Positions 1 to 11,745 of a stretch of DNA of 64,000 nucleotides are shown here, in pieces. Below the pieces are notes generated by a model. The model saw only the letters and a program-made list of their open reading frames with translations. It was not told the origin of the DNA and searched no databases. A program made the position numbers and the translations under genes. Location: NCBI GenBank assembly GCA_036250225.1, contig JAPZLL010000008.1, positions 1,302,001 to 1,366,000 of the forward strand, given 5' to 3'. This stretch comes from Cercophora sp. LCS_1 (lineage: Eukaryota; Ascomycota; Sordariomycetes; Sordariales; Lasiosphaeriaceae). Position 1 is the stretch's first letter. The number at the start of each line of letters is the position of its first letter.

Positions 1-289
1 ATCTGTCACTGGTCTCTGTTCCGCTTGCAAACCTCCAGGTCACCTTTCGGCCCTTGGCAATGCAAGTAACAACAGGGCGGTCTCCGCCGGTAACACGACG
101 CTTGCGGCGGGCATTGTTGGGGTCATAGTCGCAGCCTACATCCTGGTCTAGTGCCTCTTTGTGGAGGTAGCAAGTGCGAGCCGTGACGGCATTGGTGTCA
201 AAAGCGGCGGGGGAGGCATCGTTGGGGGAGGTACCGGGGAGTGCAAGGACCGTGAGAGGAGCGAGGAGGAAAAGAGAAATGAGCTTCAT
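1..289 (-). CDS. small secreted cysteine-containing protein, truncated by window edge
   Basis: On the minus strand an ATG at 289 opens a frame that stays open to the window edge (96 codons). Residues 1-17 form a classic signal peptide (MKLISLFLLAPLTVLAL), so the product should be secreted. The mature part has Cys in an RTCYLHKEA context, a second Cys in DVGCDYDP, a basic RRKRR stretch and a third Cys in VVTCIAKG. This matches the general pattern of small secreted effector-like proteins, but I recognise no named family. A possible intron donor (GTTTGC) lies near position 27, so the last residues before the edge may be intronic. A TATA-like element lies about 80 bp upstream of the ATG. The 3' end is outside the window. 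Confidence 0.6.
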   Translation of the reverse strand, partial: MKLISLFLLAPLTVLALPGTSPNDASPAAFDTNAVTARTCYLHKEALDQDVGCDYDPNNARRKRRVTGGDRPVVTCIAKGRKVTWRFASGTETSDR

Positions 290-1396
290 ATTGGCAGTTA
301 GATTCTGATGAGTTTCAAACGCTCGAATAGATGGCAGTTCGTCGTAGCCCTAGAGAACATAGGCCCTTATATAGACCAGAAGATGTGTGACTAAACTTGA
401 GAATCTTTGATTTTTCGGCGAGCTATAGCGCCGTGTCAGACGGCCAAATTCAAGACATGGTAACAATAACTCCACCGAATGCATCACTCTCCTTCAGGCT
501 TCAGACGTAACCTTCAAAGAGAGAATGATACACTTGCAAGCAGTACATATAGATTGGCTCTAATATCAACGAGGCTCTGCTCGTTCTCGAAGCCTTGTCT
601 GTGAAGATCCTTACTCTTCTTGTTGTCTCACGGATAATATCAAATGGCGATGCAGCACCCAGCTAAATAGCCAGGTATATTGCGGCTGGGAAATCCGAAG
701 CTATGCAGCCTCGCTTTGCAAAGCTTCACTTGTAAGAGACGGGTCGATTGGGCTTGGCGAAAATTTCGGCAATAATCTTTAGGGCCTAGACTGTACACCA
801 ATTTGCGGATGAGCCACCTCAAACTGAGCTGGCCGGGATATACGGGGTCGGGTAAGAAATTAATTGCTCAAAGGGAGGTTGCAAACAATTATGAACGGTA
901 AAGGCTTGGTTCCCTGAGGCCCATCGAAGCATAAAAACCTTCCTTCCAGGTTGCCATCTTGAGCTAGGGATCATGGAGCTGATTTCATGACCAATTTCCC
1001 GGGGCAATGGCCACACGTTACTACCACTAGCGGCATCCTGGGGACAGATAATCACCTATTTCGTAAAGCTAATGCCTTGAGCGAGGAACCTAGATCCCCA
1101 GGGCTCGCAATTATCCTTGAAAGCCACACAGAGGTGATCTGGGTGTGTTTGATGAAGAAGTGGGTGAGGTGAGTAATATGGGAGCAACCCGGTAGGAAGG
1201 GCCCGGAAATTACATGCAGACCACAGCCACCCAGGTTTTCCTTGAAAGGGTGGGTTGACGCTGTATCCAATTACAATGCGGCAGCAGATGACAACATCCC
1301 AGCAGTCCCCCCCCGACAGGAGCAAAAGTTCCGAGACCCGCTACTTCATCGCCTACAAGTCTGACGCTGACAAGTACACGTACTGAGCACATCTTT
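290..1396. other. intergenic, no convincing gene
   Basis: About 1.1 kb without a supported gene. Only short overlapping frames occur on both strands. A short plus frame (about 1246-1386) ends in a coding-looking tail, RYFIAYKSDADKYTY then TGA, just before the NACHT relic. It could be leftover coding sequence of that gene or of another, but it is too short to call. Confidence 0.5.
369..375 (-). promoter_or_regulatory. TATA-like box for the secreted protein at 1-289
   Basis: TATATAA reads on the minus strand about 80 bp upstream of the ATG at 289. The position is right for a core promoter; no other support. Confidence 0.35.
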
Positions 1397-3492
1397 ATGA
1401 AGTTCGTTGCTGACAATCCGAGGACGAAGATGCTCCTGCAGAAATGGTCTGGCTCTCAAAGGCTTATAATCGCGACTCATTATTTTACCATCCGTGGCAC
1501 CCCGATCCAGAGGTCGCTAGAAGGCCTCCTACGGTCTCTTCTGTACGATGTTCTCAAAGGAGATCGTACCCTCATCCCGAAGATATTCCCGGACCGGTTG
1601 CAAGAAAGATTGGATGCTATAACACACGCACCACCGTGGACTCTCTCCCAGCTCAAGTTCGGCTTGCAGTCCGTTGCCGAGCAGAGGCACATCGGGACCA
1701 AGATCTGCTTCTTTGTCGACGGGCTGGACGAGTACAACGGCGACCACCTTGAGATTTGCCAGACACTAAAGGAGCTTTCTCGATCCCCATCCATCAAAGT
1801 TTGCGTTTCCAGCAGGCCATGGAACATATTCGAGGATGCCCTCGGCACGGTACCTGGCGCGAAGATCTACATGCACGAACTCACTCTAGACGATATCCGA
1901 AGGTACACCGAAGCTACGTTGCATGTGCATCCTCGGTGGCGAGTTCTCGAGGACGCTTCCGGTGACTTTTCTGGAAAGGCCCTGATTGGCGAAGTGGTGG
2001 CCAAGTCTGAGGGTGTTTTTCTCTGGGTCGCGATTGTCGCTCGGCTTCTCCGAGAAGGTCTCACCAACGGCGACACCATCCGGGATCTCGAGAAGAGGCT
2101 CTCGGTCCTCCCTTCAGACTTATGCCCTTTCTTTAAACACATTCTCGACACCGTGGATCCCTTCTACAACGATAAGATGGTAAGGATGCTACTCTTTGCT
2201 AGGCATGCAGGTGGCCCTCTCGACTTACGGATGTACATGTACTATGAGATGGAACATGATCATGAGAACTATGCGTTACGAGAGCTAGCAGAGCCGCAAC
2301 GGTGGACCAAAGATGAATACAATAATATTATGGACCCAGTGTATCGACGGATTAATGGAAGATGCAAGGGATTGTTGGAACGGAATGGCCAGCGAATCGA
2401 ATTTCTGCACCGAACCGTCTTCGATTTCCTCCACACGTGCGAGATGAGAGAATTTCTCAGCGAAAGAATCAGAGGCCAATTTCACCCTAGCCTATCTCTC
2501 CTTCGGGCCAGCTGTGTGTCCCTCAAGCAATCGTGGTTCGGGGATGTCGGCAGTCCCTCAGAGGGCGCTGATCCAAGGCACGGCGCCGGCGACTTCGTCA
2601 GTCATGTCCAGGACGCCCTCCAATATGCTCGCCAGTCAGACGAGCTGGGCGGCAGCACTGCCGTCTCGACGGGCATGCTACATTCGCGCCAAAACGTTCG
2701 ATCCGACATACTTTGATTGGGACAACGCCTCCGAGATTAAGAATCCTCTCTTCTATGTAATATCCTCCCGAAACAAGCCATTTTTACAGTGGGCAATCCG
2801 GGCGTTCGTGCAGTTGGGTTACAGCCCCAACGATCCTTTTGTACCGGAAGCTACCAGTGAGGGAAGCTCCTGGGTTCGTTGCATCGAAGCATTCACCCCA
2901 TCCTTGGATACCCCATCCTGGAGCTTGGACAAGGAGTCGGGACTGGCAGGGATTTCCAATGCTCTCGAAATTGATGTGTTCTGGATCCTGCTTAACAATG
3001 GGGCAGACCCAAACGCTTGGGTCTATATCGATAGAAAGCAGACATCCGATAGGTTTCCAGCTTGGATGTACTTCCTCATGCTAGCGGAGCATATACCTTC
3101 ACTTCCGACGCAGCTAGAGGCTTACGAGAAAGTCTTGAGCTTTATACTCAGGCGGTGCAGTCCAGGAAATAAAGTTGCTTGAACCCCCACGGTCTTGGGC
3201 ATTCAACGCCAGCAAAAACGATCCGACAGCTCGACGGTATCTGCTTGAGAAAATTGCATCCTCTATCTCCACATTATCGCAGCGTACGCAGGAATTCACT
3301 GAGGTGAGAGACTGGATTATGGGTGCGCTACCGGGAGACGAGTTAGTAACGCTGCACAAAATGCTGGCAGCAATGGAAATCAAGCAGCTCATAGAACCTC
3401 TACGGTCTGGCAAACGAGGTAGGGTGGAAGGCGATACTTTGGAGGAGCTGGGAGAAAGAGGCTCCAAGAGAACTCGTGAGCAAACAGAATGA
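1397..3492 (+). pseudogene. NACHT-type STAND NTPase relic (N-terminus lost, two frameshifts)
   Basis: Intact proteins of this fungal family are NTPase switches in nonself recognition and programmed cell death. The frame opens at residues normally just after the Walker A lysine (MKFVADNPRTKMLLQKW). Then come the Walker B-like CFFVDGLDEYNGD at about residue 104, a VSSRPW sensor-like motif and an RIEFLHRTVFDFL segment typical of the region after NACHT. No GKxGSGKST sequence precedes it, so the nucleotide-binding loop and any N-terminal effector domain are missing. The frame moves from +2 to +3 near 2660-2695, after YARQSDELGGSTAV, and from +3 to +1 near 3140-3175. The C-terminal part has an LLNNGADPNAW motif resembling one ankyrin-like unit. 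I read it as a decayed gene. Whether the missing start lies in an unrecognised upstream exon is open. Confidence 0.75.
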
Positions 3493-4976
3493 GGCCAAGT
3501 GGGAGTTTCATCCGAGTAATTACTTTGACGAGAGACTGCTGAGCAACTAGGATATTGGGCGATGAACGGTAGGCAACGCGGCCACACTCGGCAAACCTTG
3601 GCAGATGACTCTTCGAGAGAGCTCTTCTGAACCATACATATTACGTTCGCAGTCCAAAAGCATTGCTGTAGACATTTTCCAGTGTCTCTTAGTCCGTTGC
3701 GCCCAGGTTGAATTATCCATTTCTCGGGCAATCTATTATTATGAACACTTCTTTTATTCCAGGTCAGATCTATAAACAAGTGGTGCTCTGAATTGTTCAT
3801 GCTTATCGACGTGTTAAAATTGCGGGTTTTTTTTCTCTTCCTGTTGTTGGAGTGAAGGAAAAGCGCGACTGACTGGTGGTACTGGTGGCGCGAGGTCCCT
3901 CGCAACTCCACCGCCATTTTAGACTGTGGCAACTATAGCCGAGGCAGCCCAGAACAGTGACCCTCTTGCTCAGTCTGGCTCAGACCAAGGCAGCAACTGC
4001 TCAGTTCCGAAGAAGGAAAGGGGAATTCGTGGTGTCGATTTTAGGGTGGTGCGAACATTACCATCTTTGACAAAGTAAAGAACTCTGAGCTTAGAGCCAA
4101 CTTGAGCTCTTCTCTGCCTTGGCAACAAACACAAGGCAACCCGTCAACCCAAAACGAAGTAAGAAACAGAGGGCTAAGCTCGAAGAAAGTACAAGAACAT
4201 AGTATGAATTAAATCCCAGGATGAGAAGGTCAAGAGATCTAGAGCCGGGAATGGTGGCGGAACAGGAGCGAGTCGATCAATTGGTACAATAAGTTTGGGG
4301 CTGTTTCCGCTCGGGAGAGCGAAGCAAGCCGATAAGAGAGAGGCCTTGTGGGGAGTTCTTTGGCGAGATGGTTGGTGATGACGGGATGAATTTCACGTGG
4401 CTGGCATAGACCAAAGTCGCCGGATCATTTTATCTTGGCAGCCGAGGAGAGACATGCATGCTTGGAACGAAATCCAAAGCGAGGGACCCGTCACTTACCT
4501 ATTGTACGCTTCAGCACACAGATCACGTTCCTTTGTTTTCAGATCACTATGTTCCCAGACAGTTGCTAGACTTTGTTCGCGTTAGAATTCTTGGTCTTCT
4601 GCCTCTTTGTGGAGCTCACTGGCTGCGCCAGTAATGGGATGGGAAGACGTCATTCCCAGCACTCGAGACCGTCTCAATAACCTTGACTCGTGACACATCA
4701 TTGCTAGACCCATGATGTACGTCCCAAATTGTACTCCCAGGGCGGGTGTCCCCCCTTTTCTGCCCCGCCAAAGTCTTCGTGGTGCTGTCGTGAACTGACA
4801 CCCCATCAAAACCCCCCCAAAACAGACGCATGAGTTTTATCAAAGACAGAGAGACTTTGGTATCGGTGCAGTCTCTTCTGCTGTGGAGTATCTCACTGGT
4901 CAGCCAGTTCCGCTCACCATATGTCTTCCGTTTACTCTACAAGACCTACGTTCATAACCTCCAGCTGGATTACGCC
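3493..4976. other. intergenic, no convincing gene
   Basis: About 1.5 kb with only short frames. The 272-residue minus frame at 3114-3932 is largely antisense to the NACHT relic and has no coherent domain. I see no repeats or RNA genes here. Confidence 0.5.
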
Positions 4977-6549
4977 CTACACCCTCGGTGTGTTGCTGCC
5001 TCCCGATGGAAAGAAATTGAACGGGTATTGCGGTGCCTTGGGAGGCTGCGTGAGATCCTCCTTGGAATTCTGCGACATGCGCTGCTTTTCGAGAGCTTCC
5101 ATCTTTGCAGAGAGGACCTCAAAGCGCCAAGACCATTCCACCTCACGCTTACGCATCACCTCTTCCAGCTCCTTCTTTTGGGCGTCCCGTGTGTCAACAC
5201 CACTGATGGCTTGCTCCACCTTGTCCTCAGCGTTTTGCAGCCGCAACGACCAGAGCTCCCGTTCGGTTTCTGAGAGCCTTTGACGCGTCTCCTCAAGTCG
5301 GGACTGGATCTCATCCTTGCTCCTACGCGCGTCCGCGACCTCGCGCTTTGTTTCTTTGCGCTCCTGGACGGACTTTTCAAGCTCTGCCTTTTGTCGTGAA
5401 ACCGTGTCGGTGAGCGAACTGATCTGCTTTGTCTTGTCTTGGAGGGCTCTGTTGAGTTCAGTAAGTTGATGAAGGCAAGACACTCCTTCAGTTGCCTCGA
5501 AGAGTTGCTCTGACTTTCCTTCTTTGGCTTCTGTGTCTGGAGCATCCTGGCCGAAACAATCCCTAAAGATGGTAGGTCGAACGGGAGAATGGTCGGCCCC
5601 ACAAGACCAAGGGGAAGCATGACCGAAGCTCCCATTTTCTTCCGACACGGGTTGCCTGACAGCCCGCTTGTCCTCTTCCGCAGCAGCTAGTAACTTCTTC
5701 GTTTGTTCGAGTTGAGATCCTTGGTTAGACAGAGCTTGTTGAGAATCGTTGAACTTATTTGTCATTCTTCCGAGCTCTTCCTCTGGCTTCTGCTTGGACT
5801 CCACGAGTGTAAACACCTTCGACAAGTGTTCATCAACCGTCTGTTGCAGATGATCAATCGAGTTATTGAGTTTGTCGATACCGGTGGGCGACTTCTTGAG
5901 TGACTCTAGCTCCATCAAATAGTTCGGTGCATTGTGGACGAGCCTGCGGATAGTCTCTCGTAACCCATCGCCGTCCTGTGCCAGGAGTTGCTCTAGAAGA
6001 CGGTTTGCGCAATCGGAAGCCTGTGCCAATGTCGGTCTGTCGAACGCCAGGTGTGATCAGCTGGTCTTATTGCTCCTTGCGGACTAGGGGCTGCACCACT
6101 TACTCATCGGACTGATTGCCTGCTGAGACTGCATCTCCTCGAAGCTGCTCCGTTTGAATGCTGGATGGTTGCTCGGGATTGTCGCGAGTTTCCTCCGCGA
6201 AGGCTCTTTTCACATCCTCAAAGGCACTCGAGCGACCTTCGGGGTTGAGGTACTCCTGGGGGCGGCGGAGAAATTCTTCAGGACCAATGTGCATCAGGGT
6301 CGACGCGTCCATAGTAAAGACTGCGCGGTCCTCTCTGGCAGACTCCATGGCGGCTGTGCTGCGGCGATGCTGGATAACTGGGCTGCGAGTGGCAAGCTGA
6401 AGAAGGTCAAAGATTTGCAGCTCGGATGGCATTCGCGAGGCAAGCGGGGAAAGGTCGCTCCTTGCCAGGGTTTGGGCTTTGCTCTCGGGCGCTCCTACCT
6501 TCCGAGCCTTTGCCACGAGGGGGCTGAAAATCGGCAGGTGGGGCACCAT
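4977..6549 (-). CDS. coiled-coil protein of unknown function
   Basis: Two exons: 6549-6104 and 6036-4977, with a 67-nt intron (donor GTAAGT at 6103, branch-like CTGATC, acceptor CGACAG ending at 6037) that restores the frame exactly (GA|A). The model gives about 501 residues. Exon 1 carries residues such as HIGPEEFLRRPQEYLNPEG, followed by an acidic, Glu/Gln-rich stretch. Most of exon 2 is Lys/Glu/Gln/Leu heptad-like sequence (LEESRQRL, LTELNRALQDKTKQ), indicating long coiled coils broken by a Gly/Pro/Cys-rich linker. The tail is Pro-rich. The start at 6549 (MVPHLPIF) is a guess: the frame remains open further upstream and other exons may exist. No family recognised; it may be a structural or scaffold protein. 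Confidence 0.5.
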
Positions 6550-7328
6550 TTCAACTGCTCGCCCACTTGAATCCCTCTTGGGAGCCCTATGCAAGACAGT
6601 AGCTTCTTGTATGACAAGCAATAGATTCAAAGCGCAGGATAGCGATGCCCCGGGATGCCTGCGGCGTCTGGTTTTTGTCGGGGACTTGATGTGGTTACCC
6701 CTGAGCCTCTGTTTACTTCCAGTGCTAGGGTTAGGGTTTTCGGTGCAGCGGGATGCTTTGTTTGAGCCTTGACAGACCACAAGCAAAGGTACAACAGAAA
6801 CAGGCCAATAAACTTGGTAAGCTGCATTTATTTGCCTAGTATGTAGTGGACAGGATGAGTTGGCCTCTGTGGACACCATGGACGCGGTGACCTCGCACGA
6901 GGCACAACGTAACCACGCTAGACTAAACATGCTGAAATGGGACATGGACCTAACTAAGAACACTAGGTACCTTGCCATTACGCTTTGAGCACCCTAGAAC
7001 GTGCAGTTGTTTCTTCCCAGCCCAACAAGGCTTAGAATGGTCACCCATCGGCCAAGACATGGATGTCTTTGAGACAAATGCACTCGCAACATATGCGGTT
7101 GTTCTAGGGAAAGTGCACCCGCACTGCCACCCCGCATCATCAATCCTTACTCCCCATTCTGGTGCAAATCGCAAACACGTCTTCCCTTGATCGAGCAAGC
7201 AGTCGCATCAGCCCAAGCAGTCCAAGGGCTTGCGGTTGAAAGGCATCCCACCATCATCTTTTAACCAAGTTATCTATTATCCTCGCACTCCCATCTTGAA
7301 ATATCCTCTGCAAGAGCGAAGCTCTGCA
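6550..7328. other. upstream regions of two divergent genes, no gene seen
   Basis: About 0.8 kb between the coiled-coil gene (minus) and the next gene (plus), presumably holding both promoters. Part may be 5' exon of the coiled-coil gene, since its frame stays open toward 6978. Confidence 0.4.
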
Positions 7329-8739
7329 ATGTCTAGTCCACCCACACAGACTCCACGACGCAGACTCCGGATCGACACCGACTCAAGCTATGGACACACA
7401 ACCGACTCGACCGGGTCGCGTCGAAGTCTGCGCATCGCTAGGACCCGAGGAGCTGATCTCGTTCCGTCCACCGACCCGCCGAGCCCGGCTACCGAACGTA
7501 ACTCCGACGAAGAGGACCTGAAGCCCGCTGCCAAGATGTCTCAGAGTGACAGCGCATTCAGAAGTCTTCCAGTTGGTCTCTCTTTCCTCATCAAGCGTAT
7601 TACATATCAGCTAACACCTGCCTCTGCAGCCTACCCAGAAAGACCTGATACGCGAAGACGCGGCTAACAATTATTTGAGCGTTCCCATCAGCCCGAAATG
7701 CTGGGACGAGGACTATGATGAGAACTGGACAAAGGAGGACGAAGATGCCTTGGTCAAGGAATGGAGGGACAACCCCCTACACAATGCAGCAACCGACTAC
7801 CCCCGAAGGACTGAGCTTGTGCCACTCTGGAGGGATTGTCACCGATACTGGGACTGCAGCCCCTTCGATATCATTTCACCGGACCTCGGTCTACAGGTCG
7901 ATATGCAAGATCCGATAGAGGAAGATGGCCCAGACCCGCGATGGACCGAAGAGTTCTGCATGAAGCTCCATGCCCTCCTTTTCCACCCCTTCTTCGCCAG
8001 GAACAAGTGGGTGCTCGCCATCGTCCTCCAGTTTGCAGTCATCTGCCGGACGAACGACTGCAGAGTCTGGAGACCAAAATTCGAGTCAAAAACCCCTTCA
8101 TTCTGGACTCTGAATGCTTCGGACCTTTTCGCCTTCAGACAAATCGTCGAGGCAGTCATGGACACGAATCTCATCTCGCCTGGGCTTCCAATCCCACTCA
8201 TTCACCAAAGATGGGCAAAGCACTATGTGCTGGGATCGCTTCCTACCCTAAGTGCTGTCTTTACACGCCTTGGAGAGCTCGCGTGGTCCCAGGATGTCAG
8301 TGGTGGAGTTCACGGGGACCTTTCCTTCTACAAGATTGGAGAGCTGGACCTAACTAATGTTGCCTCAGCTTTGGATAGAGTATTACTCTCGGCTGTTCCT
8401 ATGTTTCGACCAACCGACGAATACCTCCAACTCAGCTGGGCGGCCTTGAACCTTAGGCATGGATACCCACCCATCCAGGACGAAAACTTTCCAATCTTGG
8501 TCAGCAACGCCCTATTAGCGCAGCTCAGGAAAGTCAGAAGAGAAGAGAAGACATCGCCAAGAAGGATAAGGTTCAGGCGAGGCAGATACGAAGGCCACGG
8601 CGACGGTAAATTTACCTTTTCCACAGCCGACGCACTTCTCTTTGATACTGAGAGCGAGGAGAGGGGCGAGAAAAAGAGAGTTTCCTTTGATCCCAAGGTA
8701 AAGGTTTGGACGTTTTCGGAGGAGGATAAGTTGCTCTGA
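7329..8739 (+). CDS. conserved-looking fungal protein of unknown function
   Basis: Two exons: 7329-7571 and 7630-8739, phase-0 intron of 58 nt (donor GTTGGT, branch CTAACAC, acceptor CTGCAG). The protein has about 450 residues. The N-terminal 80 residues are low-complexity and basic/Ser-Thr-rich (PRRRLRIDTDSS, RRSLRIARTRG), suggesting disorder or nuclear localisation. The body starts with PTQKDLIREDAANNYLSVPISPKCWDED and is Trp-rich and globular-looking. The tail is basic, then KKRVSFDPKVKVWTFSEED. No signal peptide, membrane segment or known catalytic motif seen. The splice is supported because the protein stays colinear across it, although the donor is weak. I do not recognise the family; nuclear localisation is only inferred from basic patches. 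Confidence 0.7.
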
Positions 8740-8870
8740 CAGGATCTGTTTGAGTCGATATTCCGGGGCATTGCCAGGAACCAGCGGCCTCGTCTTACGT
8801 CAGGTACTTAACCACAGCATTCCTTTGCATTCAGCGACCTAAATCTGCCAATACCAAACCTGCCAGTATT

Positions 8871-11351
8871 TCAAACCACAGCAAAGGGCCTAGGCGTCTC
8901 ACTTGACTTCTTTCCAAACTCGCCATCCATAATGCCGTCAACATAGCATTCGCCAACAAAAAGATAAACACCTTCTCGTGGGTTTGGCCGCAACAGCAGC
9001 GGAACCGCGGCGCCTTGGGTGACGACAACCACGTCTCCCAAACGTAGCTGCTCAGTGCCTAGTCCGACGAGGTTGCGGTCCAGAGCAAAGACTCTCCTCC
9101 CTTCACATATACCATTGACATGCTGTACTAAACTCAAACGTGCCAACAGGCTTCGCATGACCGGGTTCATCGGGGGGTTCTGTCCCAGAGCGCCGCCGCC
9201 AGGATAGCGTTCTCTCATCAGCTCCATCATCCTGCTCATCAAGACATCGTCCTCGACACCCTCGGGTATGGCTTGCAATCTTGCATCAACCGGTGGATCT
9301 TGATCAAGATCCGAATTCACCCAGTCAGGCTCAGCGACTAAGTACGGGATGAGCCCAATAGCCATCTTGACGTTCATATCGTAGTGGAACAGCGCTTCAG
9401 CCATGGTCGCTTCCTGGCCCGAACTGCCCTGGGGCACCTCCATGTCCAGCTCGGCAAGCACCTCATCGGGATCGGCACCACAACGCTGAGCGAGGTCCCT
9501 GATGACCAAATGAGCGGCTTCCCTTACGATAGTCGGGCCTAACGCATTAGCAATGCCGGCTCCCGCTGCGGCGCTCAAATCAATGATTTCCTCGCCTAGG
9601 CCTGGGACGCATGCCATGAGCTCTTGTTCCTTTGGGCTTCCGGCCAGTCTCTTCCATTCTCCGGACTCGTCTGCGTATTGCCCCGCCAGTAGGACACGAA
9701 GCGGCGTGGCAACTGGGATTCTAGCCTCGAACTTTGTGTCGGAAAGTGGGTGTCTCCGGATGAGCTTGTCAACCTGAAGGACGATTTCGTAGAGCTGGGT
9801 TGACACCTCGCCCATTTTCTCAGGCGCAGGGAGTCCAGTAGCTGGGAGCTCCATCCGTCCAAACGGCTGTAGCGTTTCGGAAACTGTTCCAACAACCACG
9901 CCAGTGAGAAGCAGAGTCGCTGGAAAGCCGTTGGTGAACCGGAACCCAGGTCTAGGCAGGTGTCCCGCAGCGTTGAACGGAGGGGTAAGACGATCGCTCA
10001 GGGGTTTCGAGTAGAGCGGATTGGCAAAGACGGGTCGAGACATCCAGTTGACAGCCCATGTTGCAAGGTCGCCGTGCCCGAAGTTGGGGAACTTGCGAAG
10101 AGACAGAAGATTCAGGTTTCCCTCTTGCATTATCAGCGCCTGTGTCACCTCAGCGAATATCTGCTGCCACGGCTTGGCTGTGTTGATTTCGATGCCCAGT
10201 TGCTGCGCATTCGAGCAGAGACCGAGCAGACCGTACACCATGTCCGCTTCCTTCGTACAGCCCAAGCCCACCCCCAGGGTCGGGTGCGTGGCCGCCTTCA
10301 AGACCTCGCAGAGTGGATTGCCAGGGAGTTTCCACTGCCATCGATGCCACACTTGGAAATTCGCCGCCCTGTTGGCCTGTTTAGCCTCGATGGTGCTGGT
10401 AGAGTCGTCAATGGGTACGAATCGCGATAGCCCCAAGGGAAAAGAGCCCAATCCGCTGCCCTGTCCCGCTATACGGTTCAGCGCCTCCGAAACAAGACCG
10501 ACAACAGTAAACGCAGCGCTGAACTCGGCCCACGGCAGTCTCTTGTTGCCGCAAGCAAAAACCGGGTTCCGCGCAACTGACAGCTCTTGGACAACCCAAA
10601 CTCTACTCCACCACTCGCGGTTCAGAAACCTCGTCAGGGTCGTGTATCCATCTTGCCCGGCTTCGACTGCATCTCGCCTGTAATAAAGCCGAGACACAAT
10701 CTCTTCCAGCTCGCCGCCGGGCTCGCGCCCACGATCCGACGTGATGAACTCGGCGACACGAGACACAGCCTGCTCGTGATTTCTGTCAACAACATCCTCG
10801 ATGTCGAAGCTGAGTCCAGCTCGACCCGCCCGCAACAGCATGTCCATGGCTGAGTCCGACTCCTTGTCTGGCGTGCCGAGCCAGATGAGCACAGTTTCGG
10901 CACCCACGTAGACGTCTCGCATTTGCGCGAGCTGCCAGCTCTTCTCGGTTTCGTCATCTTGGTTGATGCAGATTGCGTCGATCCATATCCGCTCGATTTT
11001 CTCTTGTGCCCAGTCGGGGTCGCGGGTGATGTGCCTAAGCCCAGCGAGCGCCATATAAAGGTTGTAGTGCGGTTGGAAGGGCTCGCCCTCGACGAGGATG
11101 GGGGTTTGGCTTTTTGCTTTGCCCCATGTGTAGGAGAGTGCAATGTATCGGGGGGCGTCGTCGAGTGAGACTCGCTCGAGGGAGCAGGAAATGCGTTGGG
11201 ATGCGTCGTCTTGGATGCGGAGGAGGCGGATTTCGTGAGCTTCCTTGCGGAGGGACAGGTTTTTGTAGAATGCATGTGCGGGACTTGGTTTGGTACTGCC
11301 TGCGACTGCTGCGGAATCCATGTCTGATTTGTGGTGAATTAGCTCTGTCAT
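8871..11351 (-). CDS. heterokaryon incompatibility (HET) domain protein
   Basis: Single exon, 826 residues. Canonical HET landmarks are intact: RYIALSYTWGKAK (about 69-80), RIWIDAICINQDDETEKSWQLAQM (about 121-144), VYVGAETVLIWLGT (about 148-160) and REWWSRVWVVQELSVAR (about 246-262). HET domains (PF06985) act in fungal vegetative incompatibility, where recognition of a different genotype in a fused cell triggers cell death. The long C-terminal half has no motif I recognise until the last 80 residues (LVGLGTEQLRLGDVVVVTQG, VYLFVGECYVDGIMDGE), the usual closing module of this subfamily. The sequence shows no frame damage, unlike the other HET loci at 34.8 and 42 kb. Its recognition partner is unknown. 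Confidence 0.92.
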   Translation of the reverse strand: MTELIHHKSDMDSAAVAGSTKPSPAHAFYKNLSLRKEAHEIRLLRIQDDASQRISCSLERVSLDDAPRYIALSYTWGKAKSQTPILVEGEPFQPHYNLYMALAGLRHITRDPDWAQEKIERIWIDAICINQDDETEKSWQLAQMRDVYVGAETVLIWLGTPDKESDSAMDMLLRAGRAGLSFDIEDVVDRNHEQAVSRVAEFITSDRGREPGGELEEIVSRLYYRRDAVEAGQDGYTTLTRFLNREWWSRVWVVQELSVARNPVFACGNKRLPWAEFSAAFTVVGLVSEALNRIAGQGSGLGSFPLGLSRFVPIDDSTSTIEAKQANRAANFQVWHRWQWKLPGNPLCEVLKAATHPTLGVGLGCTKEADMVYGLLGLCSNAQQLGIEINTAKPWQQIFAEVTQALIMQEGNLNLLSLRKFPNFGHGDLATWAVNWMSRPVFANPLYSKPLSDRLTPPFNAAGHLPRPGFRFTNGFPATLLLTGVVVGTVSETLQPFGRMELPATGLPAPEKMGEVSTQLYEIVLQVDKLIRRHPLSDTKFEARIPVATPLRVLLAGQYADESGEWKRLAGSPKEQELMACVPGLGEEIIDLSAAAGAGIANALGPTIVREAAHLVIRDLAQRCGADPDEVLAELDMEVPQGSSGQEATMAEALFHYDMNVKMAIGLIPYLVAEPDWVNSDLDQDPPVDARLQAIPEGVEDDVLMSRMMELMRERYPGGGALGQNPPMNPVMRSLLARLSLVQHVNGICEGRRVFALDRNLVGLGTEQLRLGDVVVVTQGAAVPLLLRPNPREGVYLFVGECYVDGIMDGEFGKKSSETPRPFAVV

Positions 11352-11745
11352 TGCAGCTCAGTTGTAAACAAGGAAATATTAAACTGCAACTTTTCTGCCC
11401 TCGCTATATTGTCGACATTGTCTCCTGGTTCCCCAAATATATATATGACGTGAACGTCATGCCATACTTCCCATGGTGGGGTGGTTTTCGGCGCAAGCCT
11501 CGTTTTCTCTGGCGCCCAATCCATTGGCTCCCGTGATCTCCAAGCGGCTGCGGATGCTGTACGTCAGATCGCGTCTCATTTACTGCCAACGCATCATGAA
11601 ATACGAGCAAGAGTGCGAAATTGCGAAATAGGCGCGCTGAAGCAGGCAGACGTTTTGTTAAAACGTGGCTAGGGTCGAAATTCAAGGGCCGTCGAGACCT
11701 CTAGATATCGAGCTTGGCGCTGATCGTGGGTTGCGGCTGTGAGAA

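Noticed and set aside
3114..3932. 272-residue minus frame
   Set aside because: Largely antisense to the NACHT relic; no start context, signal peptide or domain.
10634..11275. 213-residue minus frame inside the HET gene
   Set aside because: Other phase of the same strand as an intact HET gene; low-complexity Ser/Pro/Arg content typical of a frame shadow.
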